Of a stretch of DNA of 40,666 nucleotides, positions 7,816-13,176 are shown one piece after another (positions within the stretch are counted from its first letter, which is position 1; the number at the start of each line of letters is the position of its first letter). This DNA comes from a virus. The notes under the pieces are model-generated. The model was not told the DNA's origin. It ran no database searches and saw only the letters and a list, made by a program, of their open reading frames with translations. The stretch spans positions 1 to 40,666 of IMG/VR virus record IMGVR_UViG_3300037847_006271; one strand, written 5' to 3'. The translations under genes were made by a program, and so were the position numbers.

Positions 7816-8227
7816 CAAAAAGTGTGTGCCACTCTTTTTTGTTCTCAACATATCTTCGCGCAGCTGTGTCTAGCCCGCGTTCTTTTAATGACATGGCTTG
7901 TTTTGCATGATACAAACTCAAGCGCTCATCGCCCTTGTGGCGATGGCGCACGATAATCCAAGCACTGGCATGATTATGATTGGTAAGCCAAGCAATCTGA
8001 TGAGGCGACAAATTAACTTTGCGCCCCTTGCTTACCTTTAGCTCTATAAAATGGAAACGACCGTGGTGATCACAGACAAGAAGGTCTGGGACGCCGGGCT
8101 GCGCCCACGTTTCAAGCCGGGTCAGTCGGAGTTCGCTCCGCTTCGAGATCAATGATTTCCGCAGATCTTGATAAGTCCTCGATTCCGAGGGGAGGGGTGT
8201 CTGTGTCTTTTTCGGTGGGGGTAACAT
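7796..8227 (-). CDS. PD-(D/E)XK nuclease of the VRR-NUC/resolvase type
   Basis: Up to 143 aa. The core W-x-QPGVPDLLVCD followed by HFIELKV is the PD...(E/D)xK active-site pattern of VRR-NUC and Holliday-resolvase-like nucleases, and LSPHQIAWLTNHNHASAWIIV is the usual helix-strand that follows. Small stand-alone versions occur in phages, where they probably resolve branched DNA before packaging. The annotated ATG at 8227 overlaps terS by 116 nt and has a weak ribosome site. A later non-ATG start (for example TTG at 8152) would shorten the overlap but cut the helix TYQDLRKSL that family members usually have, so the start is uncertain. Confidence 0.75.
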   Translation of the reverse strand: MLPPPKKTQTPLPSESRTYQDLRKSLISKRSELRLTRLETWAQPGVPDLLVCDHHGRFHFIELKVSKGRKVNLSPHQIAWLTNHNHASAWIIVRHRHKGDERLSLYHAKQAMSLKERGLDTAARRYVENKKEWHTLFDLIAPM

Positions 8228-8714
8228 CTATCACGTCATTCCCGTAAGCTTTTCGAATAGCTTGCAGCTCCCTCTCGACCTCCTCACGCGACATCGAATC
8301 AATCGAGCCGTGACGGATTTCGGATTTATTGACGTAGATGTTTCCCTGTGCCTGCCCTCTGCGATACTCCGCTTGAACGGCCGCTGAAAAAGCACCGTTT
8401 TCTAGGGCTAAGTCTCTTATTCTTTGTAAATCTCTGACATGACGGGCAAAGCTAATCCCATACTTTTGATCAAGCTCGGCTTGATAGCGTTGTATTGCAG
8501 CACACACGTTTGGATGCAAATCTGCGTTAGTCAAAGCTGCCGCTTTTTGTGCTGCGGTCTTTTCAGAGAAGCCTGCCCTTACAGCAGCCTCTTTCTTTGT
8601 GATCATGCCGTCATTAGAAACCATTTCTTTGACGAATTTTTCCTGACGACGAGTAAGCGGAGTGTCAGCTGTAAGAGGGGGCCGACCTCGACCACGCTTA
8701 ATAACATTAGTCAT
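8112..8714 (-). CDS. terS: Terminase small subunit (DNA recognition)
   Basis: 200 aa. After a basic AT-hook-like tail (KRGRGRPPLT) comes RRQEKFVKEMVSNDGMITKKEAAVRAGFSEKTA..., the helix-turn-helix pattern of Terminase_2-type small subunits, followed by a long helical oligomerisation segment (about 70-150) and an acidic tail. TerS rings bind the packaging site and recruit TerL. The start at 8714 overlaps the stop of the small basic gene upstream (TAATG) and has AAAGGA about 9 nt upstream. The 3' end overlaps the nuclease gene in another frame. It lies about 4.4 kb from terL. Confidence 0.88.
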   Translation of the reverse strand: MTNVIKRGRGRPPLTADTPLTRRQEKFVKEMVSNDGMITKKEAAVRAGFSEKTAAQKAAALTNADLHPNVCAAIQRYQAELDQKYGISFARHVRDLQRIRDLALENGAFSAAVQAEYRRGQAQGNIYVNKSEIRHGSIDSMSREEVERELQAIRKAYGNDVIDVTPTEKDTDTPPLGIEDLSRSAEIIDLEAERTPTDPA

Positions 8715-8878
8715 TACAGGATTCCTTTGAATGTCCCGCCTCGACCAGCCATTACAGCACCGCCCTTTTTGTACGTCTTTGCAAGACGGGGGCTGATCTT
8801 CCTTTGCACCTTTTCCGGTAACTTTGAAAAGCCTTTATACTTTTTCGGAACTGGGCCTTTGGATTTATTTTTACTCAC
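8714..8878 (-). CDS. Small basic protein upstream of terS
   Basis: 54 aa starting with GTG at 8878 after a perfect AAGGAGG (5 nt spacing). Composition is strongly basic with a glycine-rich end (KKYKGFSKLPEKVQRKIS, then KKGGAVMAGRGGTFKG). Its stop overlaps the terS start as TAATG, so the two are coupled. Such a peptide could bind nucleic acid or help packaging, but that is a guess. Confidence 0.65.
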   Translation of the reverse strand: MSKNKSKGPVPKKYKGFSKLPEKVQRKISPRLAKTYKKGGAVMAGRGGTFKGIL

Positions 8879-8935
8879 GAGGACCTCCTTGTGTGTGGAG
8901 CTTCATTAGATACAAGATATAGTACCGCGTAAACC
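8879..8935 (-). promoter_or_regulatory. Candidate promoter of the terS unit
   Basis: Minus-strand TACTATATCTTGTATC at about 8924-8909 is nearly identical to the sequence before the gene at 12880 (TACTATATCTTGTGTC). The -10 is TACTAT or TATATC; no clear -35. The unusual shared downstream part CTTGTRTC suggests a common regulatory site. Confidence 0.5.
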
Positions 8936-9110
8936 GTAAAACCTTTGTTAACTTGATTCTTGTTAATATGTTTCGTCTCCACACAAATGGCGAAACACGA
9001 AAAACGTAACATAATAGTCTTTGCTTTATAGAGGGTTAGTCACTGTGTTACGTCTGTTACGTCTGTTACGGCAATCTGACAGAAAAAAAATATTTTTTTG
9101 TTCAGACACA
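8936..9110. repeat. TGTTACG repeat array with AT-rich flank (origin or operator candidate)
   Basis: Non-coding. Three direct TGTTACG copies at 9046, 9055 and 9064 with an exact 9-bp period, plus inverted copies (CGTAACA) at 9005 and, in the next terminator, at 9127. To the left is an inverted repeat GTTTCG...CGAAAC (about 8970-8996), to the right an A8/T7 run (about 9083-9099). Iterons beside an AT-rich stretch are typical of replication origins or cooperative operators. Confidence 0.5.
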
Positions 9111-9115
9111 ATAAA

Positions 9116-9149
9116 GGGGGCGCTGCCGTAACAACGCCCCTGTTTTTAC
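9116..9149 (-). terminator. Terminator-like hairpin after gene 9146-9496
   Basis: GGGGCG/CGCCCC stem (9117-9140) with a 12-nt loop. On the minus strand it is followed by CTTTATT, a weak T tract; on the plus strand by TGTTTTT. It lies immediately after the stop at 9146. Confidence 0.6.
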
Positions 9150-9496
9150 TTTGCGTTCCCGAAAGGCGTAAACTGTTCACGCAGATAAGTCAGACAATCT
9201 GCAAACAGCTTGGTGCTTTTGGTTCGATGCGTTGTATGAAACTGTAACAACGCATGATCCCACGGGTCTTTGCCATCTTCGACTAGACAGTACGTTAGGT
9301 AGCCCTCTGAGCGAGACGTCAAATGAAACACAAGCTTCACTTTTGATTCCGGTTGCCACTCATTAAATCGGACAATAAACGTAGCGTCATGCGAGAGACC
9401 GTCCCAACGTAGGACGATCTCTTTTGCATAGCCGATGTTTTTCTGCCGGACTAACTCTTCATACTCCAGCATTCCAATCTTCCGCTCTTCACGCAT
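9146..9496 (-). CDS. Small protein of unknown function
   Basis: 116 aa from ATG 9496, chosen because GGAGG lies 9 nt upstream; the longer frame to 9583 lacks a ribosome site. It overlaps the preceding gene by 8 nt. The sequence is mixed alpha/beta with aromatic strands (ATFIVRFNEWQ, KLVFHLTSRSEGYLTYCLVE). Family not recognised. Confidence 0.65.
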   Translation of the reverse strand: MREERKIGMLEYEELVRQKNIGYAKEIVLRWDGLSHDATFIVRFNEWQPESKVKLVFHLTSRSEGYLTYCLVEDGKDPWDHALLQFHTTHRTKSTKLFADCLTYLREQFTPFGNAK

Positions 9497-9872
9497 CTTG
9501 CAGCTCCTCCATGTGAGCTTCGTGTGATATCCGAAGCTGATTGCACCAGTCCTTTTGGAATGTCTCATGCGTGAGCCGTTCATCGTTGGACGGGACCATT
9601 GTGCTGCGGGTTAGCTTGAAGAAGCCTATAGGTATGACCCTGTCAGCGTCTTCTGAGTGCCATGATAGGCACCCCATTCCCGTGATGCTGGTTCGATCAG
9701 TCGGGCAGTACCAGACTTGAACGAACTGCGGATACGACGAGCCGTATGCCTTGGCAGCTTTGCGGGCCGCGGTCACCGGATCGGTGGCTTTGGCCCAGGT
9801 GCCGTGGATACCGGCTGTCGAGGCGAGAAAGGTGCCGCCGTTTGGCAACACCCAGTCTTTGGTGTTTGTCAT
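9489..9872 (-). CDS. Small protein of unknown function
   Basis: 127 aa, start at 9872 with GGAGG 6 nt upstream. An upstream ATG (9884) lies within the Shine-Dalgarno region and is less likely. Features: WAKATDPVTAARKAAKAYG (helical), then strands with VQVWYCPTDRTSI and IPIGFFKLTRSTM. It has four cysteines but no paired motif. First gene of a two-gene unit. Function unknown. Confidence 0.68.
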   Translation of the reverse strand: MTNTKDWVLPNGGTFLASTAGIHGTWAKATDPVTAARKAAKAYGSSYPQFVQVWYCPTDRTSITGMGCLSWHSEDADRVIPIGFFKLTRSTMVPSNDERLTHETFQKDWCNQLRISHEAHMEELQDA

Positions 9873-9979
9873 GTTTTCCTCCATGACGGTTGAGTTAACG
9901 ATATCAAATAGCGGGTGCGGTTAAGCTCGCACTCTTTTATTGTTCTATATAGTATATCATACTATTAACATAAAGTAAA
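9873..9979 (-). promoter_or_regulatory. Promoter and CTCAACCGTC leader of gene 9872
   Basis: Minus-strand TTACTT (9978-9973), 16 bp, TATACT (9956-9951), directly followed by TATATAGAACA. The leader is long (about 70 nt), has a hairpin GTGCG...CGCAC near 9915-9933, and ends with ACTCAACCGTCATGGAGGA (9895-9877), the shared motif fused to the Shine-Dalgarno. Confidence 0.55.
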
Positions 9980-9997
9980 TGCGACATGGTGTCGCAC
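9970..9997 (-). terminator. Terminator-like hairpin after gene 9998-10228
   Basis: TGCGAC/GTCGCA stem (9980-9996) with a 5-nt loop, followed on the minus strand by TTTACTTT. It begins one base after the stop codon. Confidence 0.6.
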
Positions 9998-10228
9998 CTA
10001 ATTACAGGCGAACGGTTGACCGAGGTGCACGAAGATCGGCGTTTGGTCCCCGAGCCACGCTCCGGTGACATTGAAGTCCATGTATTCGACGGCTTCTTCG
10101 GGCTCCATACCGTCGCGTTCAATTAGGATTTTAACGCACTTGTCGAAGTCGTAGGCGACGACGGGGTTCCCCGGTCCGCGGTCTGCGATACCCAGGATTG
10201 CATCATCGAATCCATCAGCTGTTAACAT
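9998..10228 (-). CDS. Conserved small phage protein of unknown function
   Basis: 76 aa, ATG at 10228 with AGAGG about 7 nt upstream. The pattern DGFDDAILGIADR, then YDFDKCVKILIERDGM and EEAVEYMDFNVTGAWLG, is one I recognise from many phages as a short protein of unknown function. Single-gene unit with its own promoter and terminator, divergent from the plus-strand unit at 10309. Confidence 0.78.
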   Translation of the reverse strand: MLTADGFDDAILGIADRGPGNPVVAYDFDKCVKILIERDGMEPEEAVEYMDFNVTGAWLGDQTPIFVHLGQPFACN

Positions 10229-10308
10229 TTTTTTACCTCTTGGGGTTGATTTATATTAATAACACGATAATGTTCTATATCTCAACACTTCAAAAAGGAG
10301 GGCAAGTT
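10229..10308. promoter_or_regulatory. Divergent promoters and two CTCAAC-type leaders
   Basis: Minus: TTGAGA (10285-10280), 17 bp, TTATTA (10262-10257), giving a transcript that would begin near ATCAACC (10250-10244) before AAGAGG. Plus: TTGATT (10246-10251), 16 bp, TAATGT (10268-10273), giving a transcript that would begin near TCTCAACAC (10280) before AAAAAGGAGG. The two promoters interleave, so polymerase can probably occupy only one at a time. The -10 hexamers are imperfect. Confidence 0.45.
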
Positions 10309-10560
10309 ATGCCGATATTCAAAACCGGGGTTGAAATCCCACCAGTGCAAAGCTGCATTCGCCCGAAGGGCACTCGTAAACATACTTGGATCGATGACTG
10401 GAAGATAGGTGATATGATCGAGCTCGACACGGAAAAAGAGATGGCGTCTATCGACGCTGCCGTCCGTAAGCACGGTATCAACGGTCAGCCTGCAAAGTTG
10501 ACCCGTCGTAAGATCGAAGAGAACGGTCAGACCTACTATCGCCTATGGAGGATTTCTTGA
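10309..10560 (+). CDS. Small protein, first gene of plus-strand early unit
   Basis: 83 aa. ATG at 10309 with AAGGAGG about 8 nt upstream. Pattern W-x-x-x-W-K-I-G-D-M-I-E-L-D-T, then RKHGI...AKLTRRKIEENGQTYYRLWRI: a beta-rich fold with the RLWRI-type ending seen in a common group of small phage proteins of unknown role. Its stop overlaps the next start (TGATG). Confidence 0.75.
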   Translation: MPIFKTGVEIPPVQSCIRPKGTRKHTWIDDWKIGDMIELDTEKEMASIDAAVRKHGINGQPAKLTRRKIEENGQTYYRLWRIS

Positions 10561-10883
10561 TGGCTCCGGCAAAGAAACGTGGGCCCGGACGTCCCCGCAA
10601 GACAAAACCGCAAATTAAGGCTGCGGATAACGTCAAGGTAACAGTAGAGATTGATATCAGTGATCTGCCGTTTCTGCATCATGTAATCGAGGACTTTCAT
10701 TATATGATGGCTGAGACGTTTCGTGGTCGTCCGATCTTCCACAACGAGATGCTGCATACGATAAGGCTCTTGGAAAACTATCGCAATTCGGATTTGCTGA
10801 AGAGGCTTCATCCAAATGCGCAAGAAAGGGCGGAATACCTTGCTCGGTTGGATAAGATCGATCTTGATGCGGCGGTCAGCTGA
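10560..10883 (+). CDS. Small protein with AT-hook-like N-terminus
   Basis: 107 aa from ATG 10560, overlapping the previous stop (TGATG) with GGAGG 9 nt upstream. Residues 5-14 (KKRGPGRPRK) have the GRP core of an AT-hook, suggesting minor-groove DNA binding; a similar tail begins TerS. The rest is helical (DISDLPFLHHVIEDFHYMM...). Could be a DNA-binding regulator or nucleoid factor; not tested by anything else in the sequence. Confidence 0.7.
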   Translation: MAPAKKRGPGRPRKTKPQIKAADNVKVTVEIDISDLPFLHHVIEDFHYMMAETFRGRPIFHNEMLHTIRLLENYRNSDLLKRLHPNAQERAEYLARLDKIDLDAAVS

Positions 10884-11052
10884 TGACCCCAACCTGGTGT
10901 CGGTGGCGCAAGAGCGCCGCCGGCTCTACCAGCATTGGGTTGAGCTGCACTTTAGTGGGGAGGAGCCCGCGAAGTGCGATGCGGTGTACGCGGAATATAT
11001 GCGTATGAACAAATTATTAGAGGAGGGCGTGGAATACACGCCTCGTTTTTAG
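10867..11052 (+). CDS. Small protein of unknown function
   Basis: 61 aa if the ATG at 10867 is used (17-nt overlap with the previous gene). An earlier in-frame ATG at 10816 has AGAGG upstream and would give 78 aa with a 68-nt overlap; the choice is open. Charged helical protein (QERRRLYQHWVELHF, KCDAVYAEYMRMNKLLEEG). The next gene starts directly after its stop. Confidence 0.6.
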   Translation: MRRSADDPNLVSVAQERRRLYQHWVELHFSGEEPAKCDAVYAEYMRMNKLLEEGVEYTPRF

Positions 11053-11379
11053 ATGTCAGGTAACTCAGATTTTCGAGCTGCAATGGAAACTGTTTTTGCA
11101 GCCGCTGAAATAACAGGTGATTTGTTGCAAGAAATGAAGGACGATCTTTGGAGAGAGGAAGGGAAGTTCAGCAAGCCGGAAACAAGGGATTCTATTGTGG
11201 AGGCTGAAGAAGCGCTCACAGAGCTCCTGGATGCTCTTTACGTTGTCGAAGGGACCATGCGTTTGATTACCAGCGGAGACAGTTTCCATGCAGTTAAGGA
11301 ATACTTTTCTAAGGAGACCGATCAACCGGGAGCTGCAATATCCGGTGAGAGAGGTAGACATTCTTCAACGTCGGATTGA
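11053..11379 (+). CDS. Small helical protein of unknown function
   Basis: 108 aa, ATG directly after the preceding TAG, so expression probably depends on re-initiation. Acidic, mostly helical (AAAEITGDLLQEMKDDL, EAEEALTELLDALYVVEG). No motif recognised. Confidence 0.62.
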   Translation: MSGNSDFRAAMETVFAAAEITGDLLQEMKDDLWREEGKFSKPETRDSIVEAEEALTELLDALYVVEGTMRLITSGDSFHAVKEYFSKETDQPGAAISGERGRHSSTSD

Positions 11380-11482
11380 TTTGGGGTGCTGCCCCAAATG
11401 TTTTACCAAGCAGACGCCAGATAAGTCTGGCAGGGTTGTGTGCAAGTCTTGCAATCTTACTTTTGATGCGACGCGCTCTTAA
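11288..11482 (+). CDS. Small zinc-ribbon protein
   Basis: 64 aa in another frame over the end of the previous gene (92-nt overlap). The ATG at 11288 has GGAG 9 nt upstream. The C-terminal half has CPKC, then 15 residues, then CKSC, a typical zinc ribbon. Such ribbons bind nucleic acid or stabilise small regulators. Its last 26 nt overlap the convergent gene 11457-11714. Confidence 0.62.
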   Translation: MQLRNTFLRRPINRELQYPVREVDILQRRIDLGCCPKCFTKQTPDKSGRVVCKSCNLTFDATRS

Positions 11483-11714
11483 CTAAATCTACTAGAGACA
11501 AGAGCTCACGCCCCTCTCCTTGCATTAGATTCGATGCAGCCACACCAAGATTATACAAAGCCTCCTGCATTGGGTTGTCGGAGGCTTTACCTCTTTGAGA
11601 AAGGAACACTTCGATGGGCTCCATCGTTTCTGGATGAAAACTGACGGTGACGCTTATTCCCATGCCAATTTCCTCTGTCACACAAGGGCGTCTATTGGGC
11701 AATTTTTCAGTCAT
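11457..11714 (-). CDS. Small TSCPD-like protein
   Basis: 85 aa from ATG 11714 (AGGAAA upstream; the frame stays open further but through the promoter). The pattern G-x-x-VTVSFHPETMEPIEVFLS-x-RGK, then a helix with EALYNLGVAASNLMQ, resembles the TSCPD domain found at the end of some ribonucleotide reductases and as stand-alone phage proteins. The resemblance is by eye. The cysteine of the TSCPD signature is not obvious, so the assignment is tentative. Monocistronic, divergent from 11764. Confidence 0.6.
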   Translation of the reverse strand: MTEKLPNRRPCVTEEIGMGISVTVSFHPETMEPIEVFLSQRGKASDNPMQEALYNLGVAASNLMQGEGRELLSLVDLVKSASHQK

Positions 11715-11763
11715 TTTGTAAATTTTCCTGTTTTCATATATAGTTGCCGCATGAGGTGCGGTA
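11715..11763. promoter_or_regulatory. Divergent promoter region around TATATA
   Basis: Minus: TTACCG (11764-11759), 16 bp, TATATA (11742-11737), within AACTATATATG. The same TATATA could serve the plus-strand gene at 11764, whose -35 (TTTTGT at 17 bp) is poor. The minus-strand -35 overlaps the start of the plus gene. Confidence 0.45.
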
Positions 11764-12474
11764 ATGGATCCAGTTACGATAGGCGCGGCTGTTAGCGCAG
11801 CCAGTAGCGCATTTAATTTGCTCAAACAAGGCTTCCAAGTAGGTCGCGACATTGAACAAATGTCAGGCGACTTATCGAGGTGGATGTCCGCTGTGAGCGA
11901 CGTTGACCACTACGAAAAATCAGCCAAGAACCCTAGTTTATTTTTGAAGATGACGAAGGGCAAGTCCGTTGAATCACTCGCTCTTCAGGCGTTCACGGCC
12001 AAGAAAAAATTAGAACAGCAACGATACGAATTGAAACAGTACATCACCCTGACGATGGGCATGAAGGCTTGGGATGATTTGATCCGGATGGAAGGTCAGA
12101 TAAGAAAGCAAAGGCAAGAAGCGATTTATGCGGCGCAGCAACGTCGGCAGAAGATCATTGAATACATTGCGTGGACCGTGGTCGTTGGTGCGGGGTTGGC
12201 GGCCCTGGGAGGCTTTGTCTTGCTCTTGAAGGCCCATTCAGCGAATGCATCATCATTAGCCAACAACCTTACAACCTGTCGCCTGGTGGCATGTGAGGTG
12301 ATAGGCGTTGAGCGAGTCTGTATTTATCGAGGTCAAAACAATACCCAGGAGCTTCTGCATTTTCAAAAAAATGAGTGGTTTCCCAGAGAATTTCTTTGCG
12401 AGTACAATCCAAACGCAGAGAGGCCCCCGACAATCAGGGAAACGCTAGAAGCAATTCGCGATGCCATGAAATGA
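11764..12474 (+). CDS. Membrane-anchored coiled-coil phage protein
   Basis: 236 aa, ATG 11764 with AGGTG upstream. N-terminus is alanine-rich (IGAAVSAASSAFNLLKQGF), the middle is a long charged helix (about 70-130) and a single membrane span lies at about 131-156 (IIEYIAWTVVVGAGLAALGG...LL). A cysteine-containing, probably external, domain follows. Proteins of this layout are common in marine phages next to a short secreted protein, as here; function is unknown. A role at the host envelope, including lysis, is possible but not shown. Confidence 0.75.
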   Translation: MDPVTIGAAVSAASSAFNLLKQGFQVGRDIEQMSGDLSRWMSAVSDVDHYEKSAKNPSLFLKMTKGKSVESLALQAFTAKKKLEQQRYELKQYITLTMGMKAWDDLIRMEGQIRKQRQEAIYAAQQRRQKIIEYIAWTVVVGAGLAALGGFVLLLKAHSANASSLANNLTTCRLVACEVIGVERVCIYRGQNNTQELLHFQKNEWFPREFLCEYNPNAERPPTIRETLEAIRDAMK

Positions 12475-12701
12475 TGCACGTCTTTTTATTGATGGTGTAT
12501 TTAGGAGTCGGGGATGACCGGAAACTGGTCAGCGGCGACATGTATTTCAAATCAATCGTGCGCTGTAACTACTTTGCGAAAGAGCTTTCTAAGCGTTACG
12601 GGAACTTTGGCGGGGCCCGAGGACTCAATAAGAAAGATCGGGCTACGGCGTACTGCGTTCCAAAATTTATAAAGATTGGATCGGTCGAGGTCTACGACTG
12701 A
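12471..12701 (+). CDS. Small protein with signal-like N-terminus
   Basis: 76 aa from ATG 12471 (overlapping the previous stop as ATGATG). The first 14 residues (MMHVFLLMVYLGVG) are hydrophobic and could be a signal or anchor; the rest contains two cysteines and a basic segment (RGLNKKDRATAYC). Probably acts with the membrane protein encoded just upstream. Its end overlaps the convergent RHH gene by 10 nt. Confidence 0.65.
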   Translation: MMHVFLLMVYLGVGDDRKLVSGDMYFKSIVRCNYFAKELSKRYGNFGGARGLNKKDRATAYCVPKFIKIGSVEVYD

Positions 12702-12880
12702 GGGGCGGCTTCTTCCTTGTCATCGTCGTGTTTTAGCTCAATGCCTTCCATTTCCAGATACCTGTGAAACATGTGCCGTAGTTGCCCGGAAATCTTTCGT
12801 TGTTCCAAAGCAGCAACAGCTTTGATGCCTTTGTAGACATCAACGGGCACTAAAATCGATCTCCATTTCTTTTGGTTCAT
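12692..12880 (-). CDS. Ribbon-helix-helix type DNA-binding protein
   Basis: 62 aa, ATG 12880 with AAGGCGAG upstream. The segment RSILVPVDVYKGIKAVAALE followed by KISGQLRHMFHRYLE fits the strand-helix-helix pattern of Arc/CopG repressors, which dimerise and read operators with the N-terminal strand; the tail is acidic. Likely a phage regulator. Its leader has a GGGTCCG/CGGACCC hairpin and its promoter overlaps the terminator of the predicted small RNA. Confidence 0.7.
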   Translation of the reverse strand: MNQKKWRSILVPVDVYKGIKAVAALEQRKISGQLRHMFHRYLEMEGIELKHDDDKEEAAPQS

Positions 12881-12978
12881 GGTTCTCGCCTTAAATTTGG
12901 TGGGTCCGCGGTCGGTGCGGGTTGAACCACGGACCCTTGAGACACAAGATATAGTAATCTATGGAACTTATCAACAAA
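12881..12978 (-). promoter_or_regulatory. Promoter and hairpin leader of the RHH gene
   Basis: Minus-strand TTGTTG (12977-12972), 18 bp, TATATC (12953-12948) in TACTATATCTTGTGTC, almost the same sequence as before the terS unit. The leader holds an inverted repeat GGGTCCG...CGGACCC (12902-12936) with TTCAACC in the loop. Confidence 0.5.
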
Positions 12979-13054
12979 AAAGAGGGGTGTCGTAACATAT
13001 ACAACACCCCTCAAGACTCAACCATCAATCTCCGGGAGGAATAATCGGAGTGAT
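12976..13054 (-). ncRNA. Predicted small regulatory RNA, about 79 nt
   Basis: On the minus strand a near-consensus promoter (TTGCCA 13089-13084, 17 bp, TATATT 13066-13061) would start RNA near 13054. An intrinsic terminator follows: GAGGGGTGT/ACACCCCTC, 9 bp (13012-12982), then TTTTTT. Between them the RNA forms CTCCG-loop-CGGAG (13050-13030) with the loop ATTATTCCTCC, which is anti-Shine-Dalgarno in sequence. A single-stranded linker GATTGATGGTTGAGTC follows. Linker and loop are complementary to the two parts of the leaders at 5600, 6494, 7753, 9872 and others. No reading frame with a ribosome site lies inside. Alternative: the plus strand here is a relic of the same leader, followed only by tiny frames. 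Confidence 0.6.
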
Positions 13055-13060
13055 GCGGTG

Positions 13061-13089
13061 AATATAGTGATGTTTATATACGTTGGCAA
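13061..13089 (-). promoter_or_regulatory. Sigma70-like promoter of the predicted small RNA
   Basis: TTGCCA, 17 bp, TATATT on the minus strand, with the CTATAT core shared by other promoters here. It is insulated from the polymerase operon by the terminator at 13126-13101. Confidence 0.65.
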
Positions 13090-13100
13090 GCTGAAAACGT

Positions 13101-13126
13101 AAAAAAGGCCCCGCCGAAGCGGGGCC
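13101..13126 (-). terminator. Intrinsic terminator of the replication operon
   Basis: GGCCCCGC, loop TTCG, GCGGGGCC, then TTTTTT on the minus strand: a perfect 8-bp stem with a stable tetraloop, about 50 bp after the polymerase stop. Confidence 0.93.
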
Positions 13127-13176
13127 AGTTCTCTTAGGGAGGAAAACACGCCAATGAGACAGTGCATTTAAAAATT

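Noticed and set aside
9223-9700. GGTTCGAT strings suggesting tRNA T-loops
   Set aside because: No matching acceptor stem, anticodon arm or CCA-proximal pairing around them, and they lie inside coding genes.
13017-13100. Plus-strand leader with tiny frames (ATG CGG TGA; GTG-initiated 14 codons)
   Set aside because: The plus strand carries the same CTCAACCATC...GGAGG string as real leaders, but no gene of useful length follows. I treat it as the complement of the minus-strand RNA and keep the relic-leader idea only as an alternative.
13018-13167. 49-codon minus-strand frame after the polymerase gene (begins MHCLIG)
   Set aside because: It runs through the strong terminator and the small RNA promoter, has no ribosome site, and its product looks like translated hairpin sequence.
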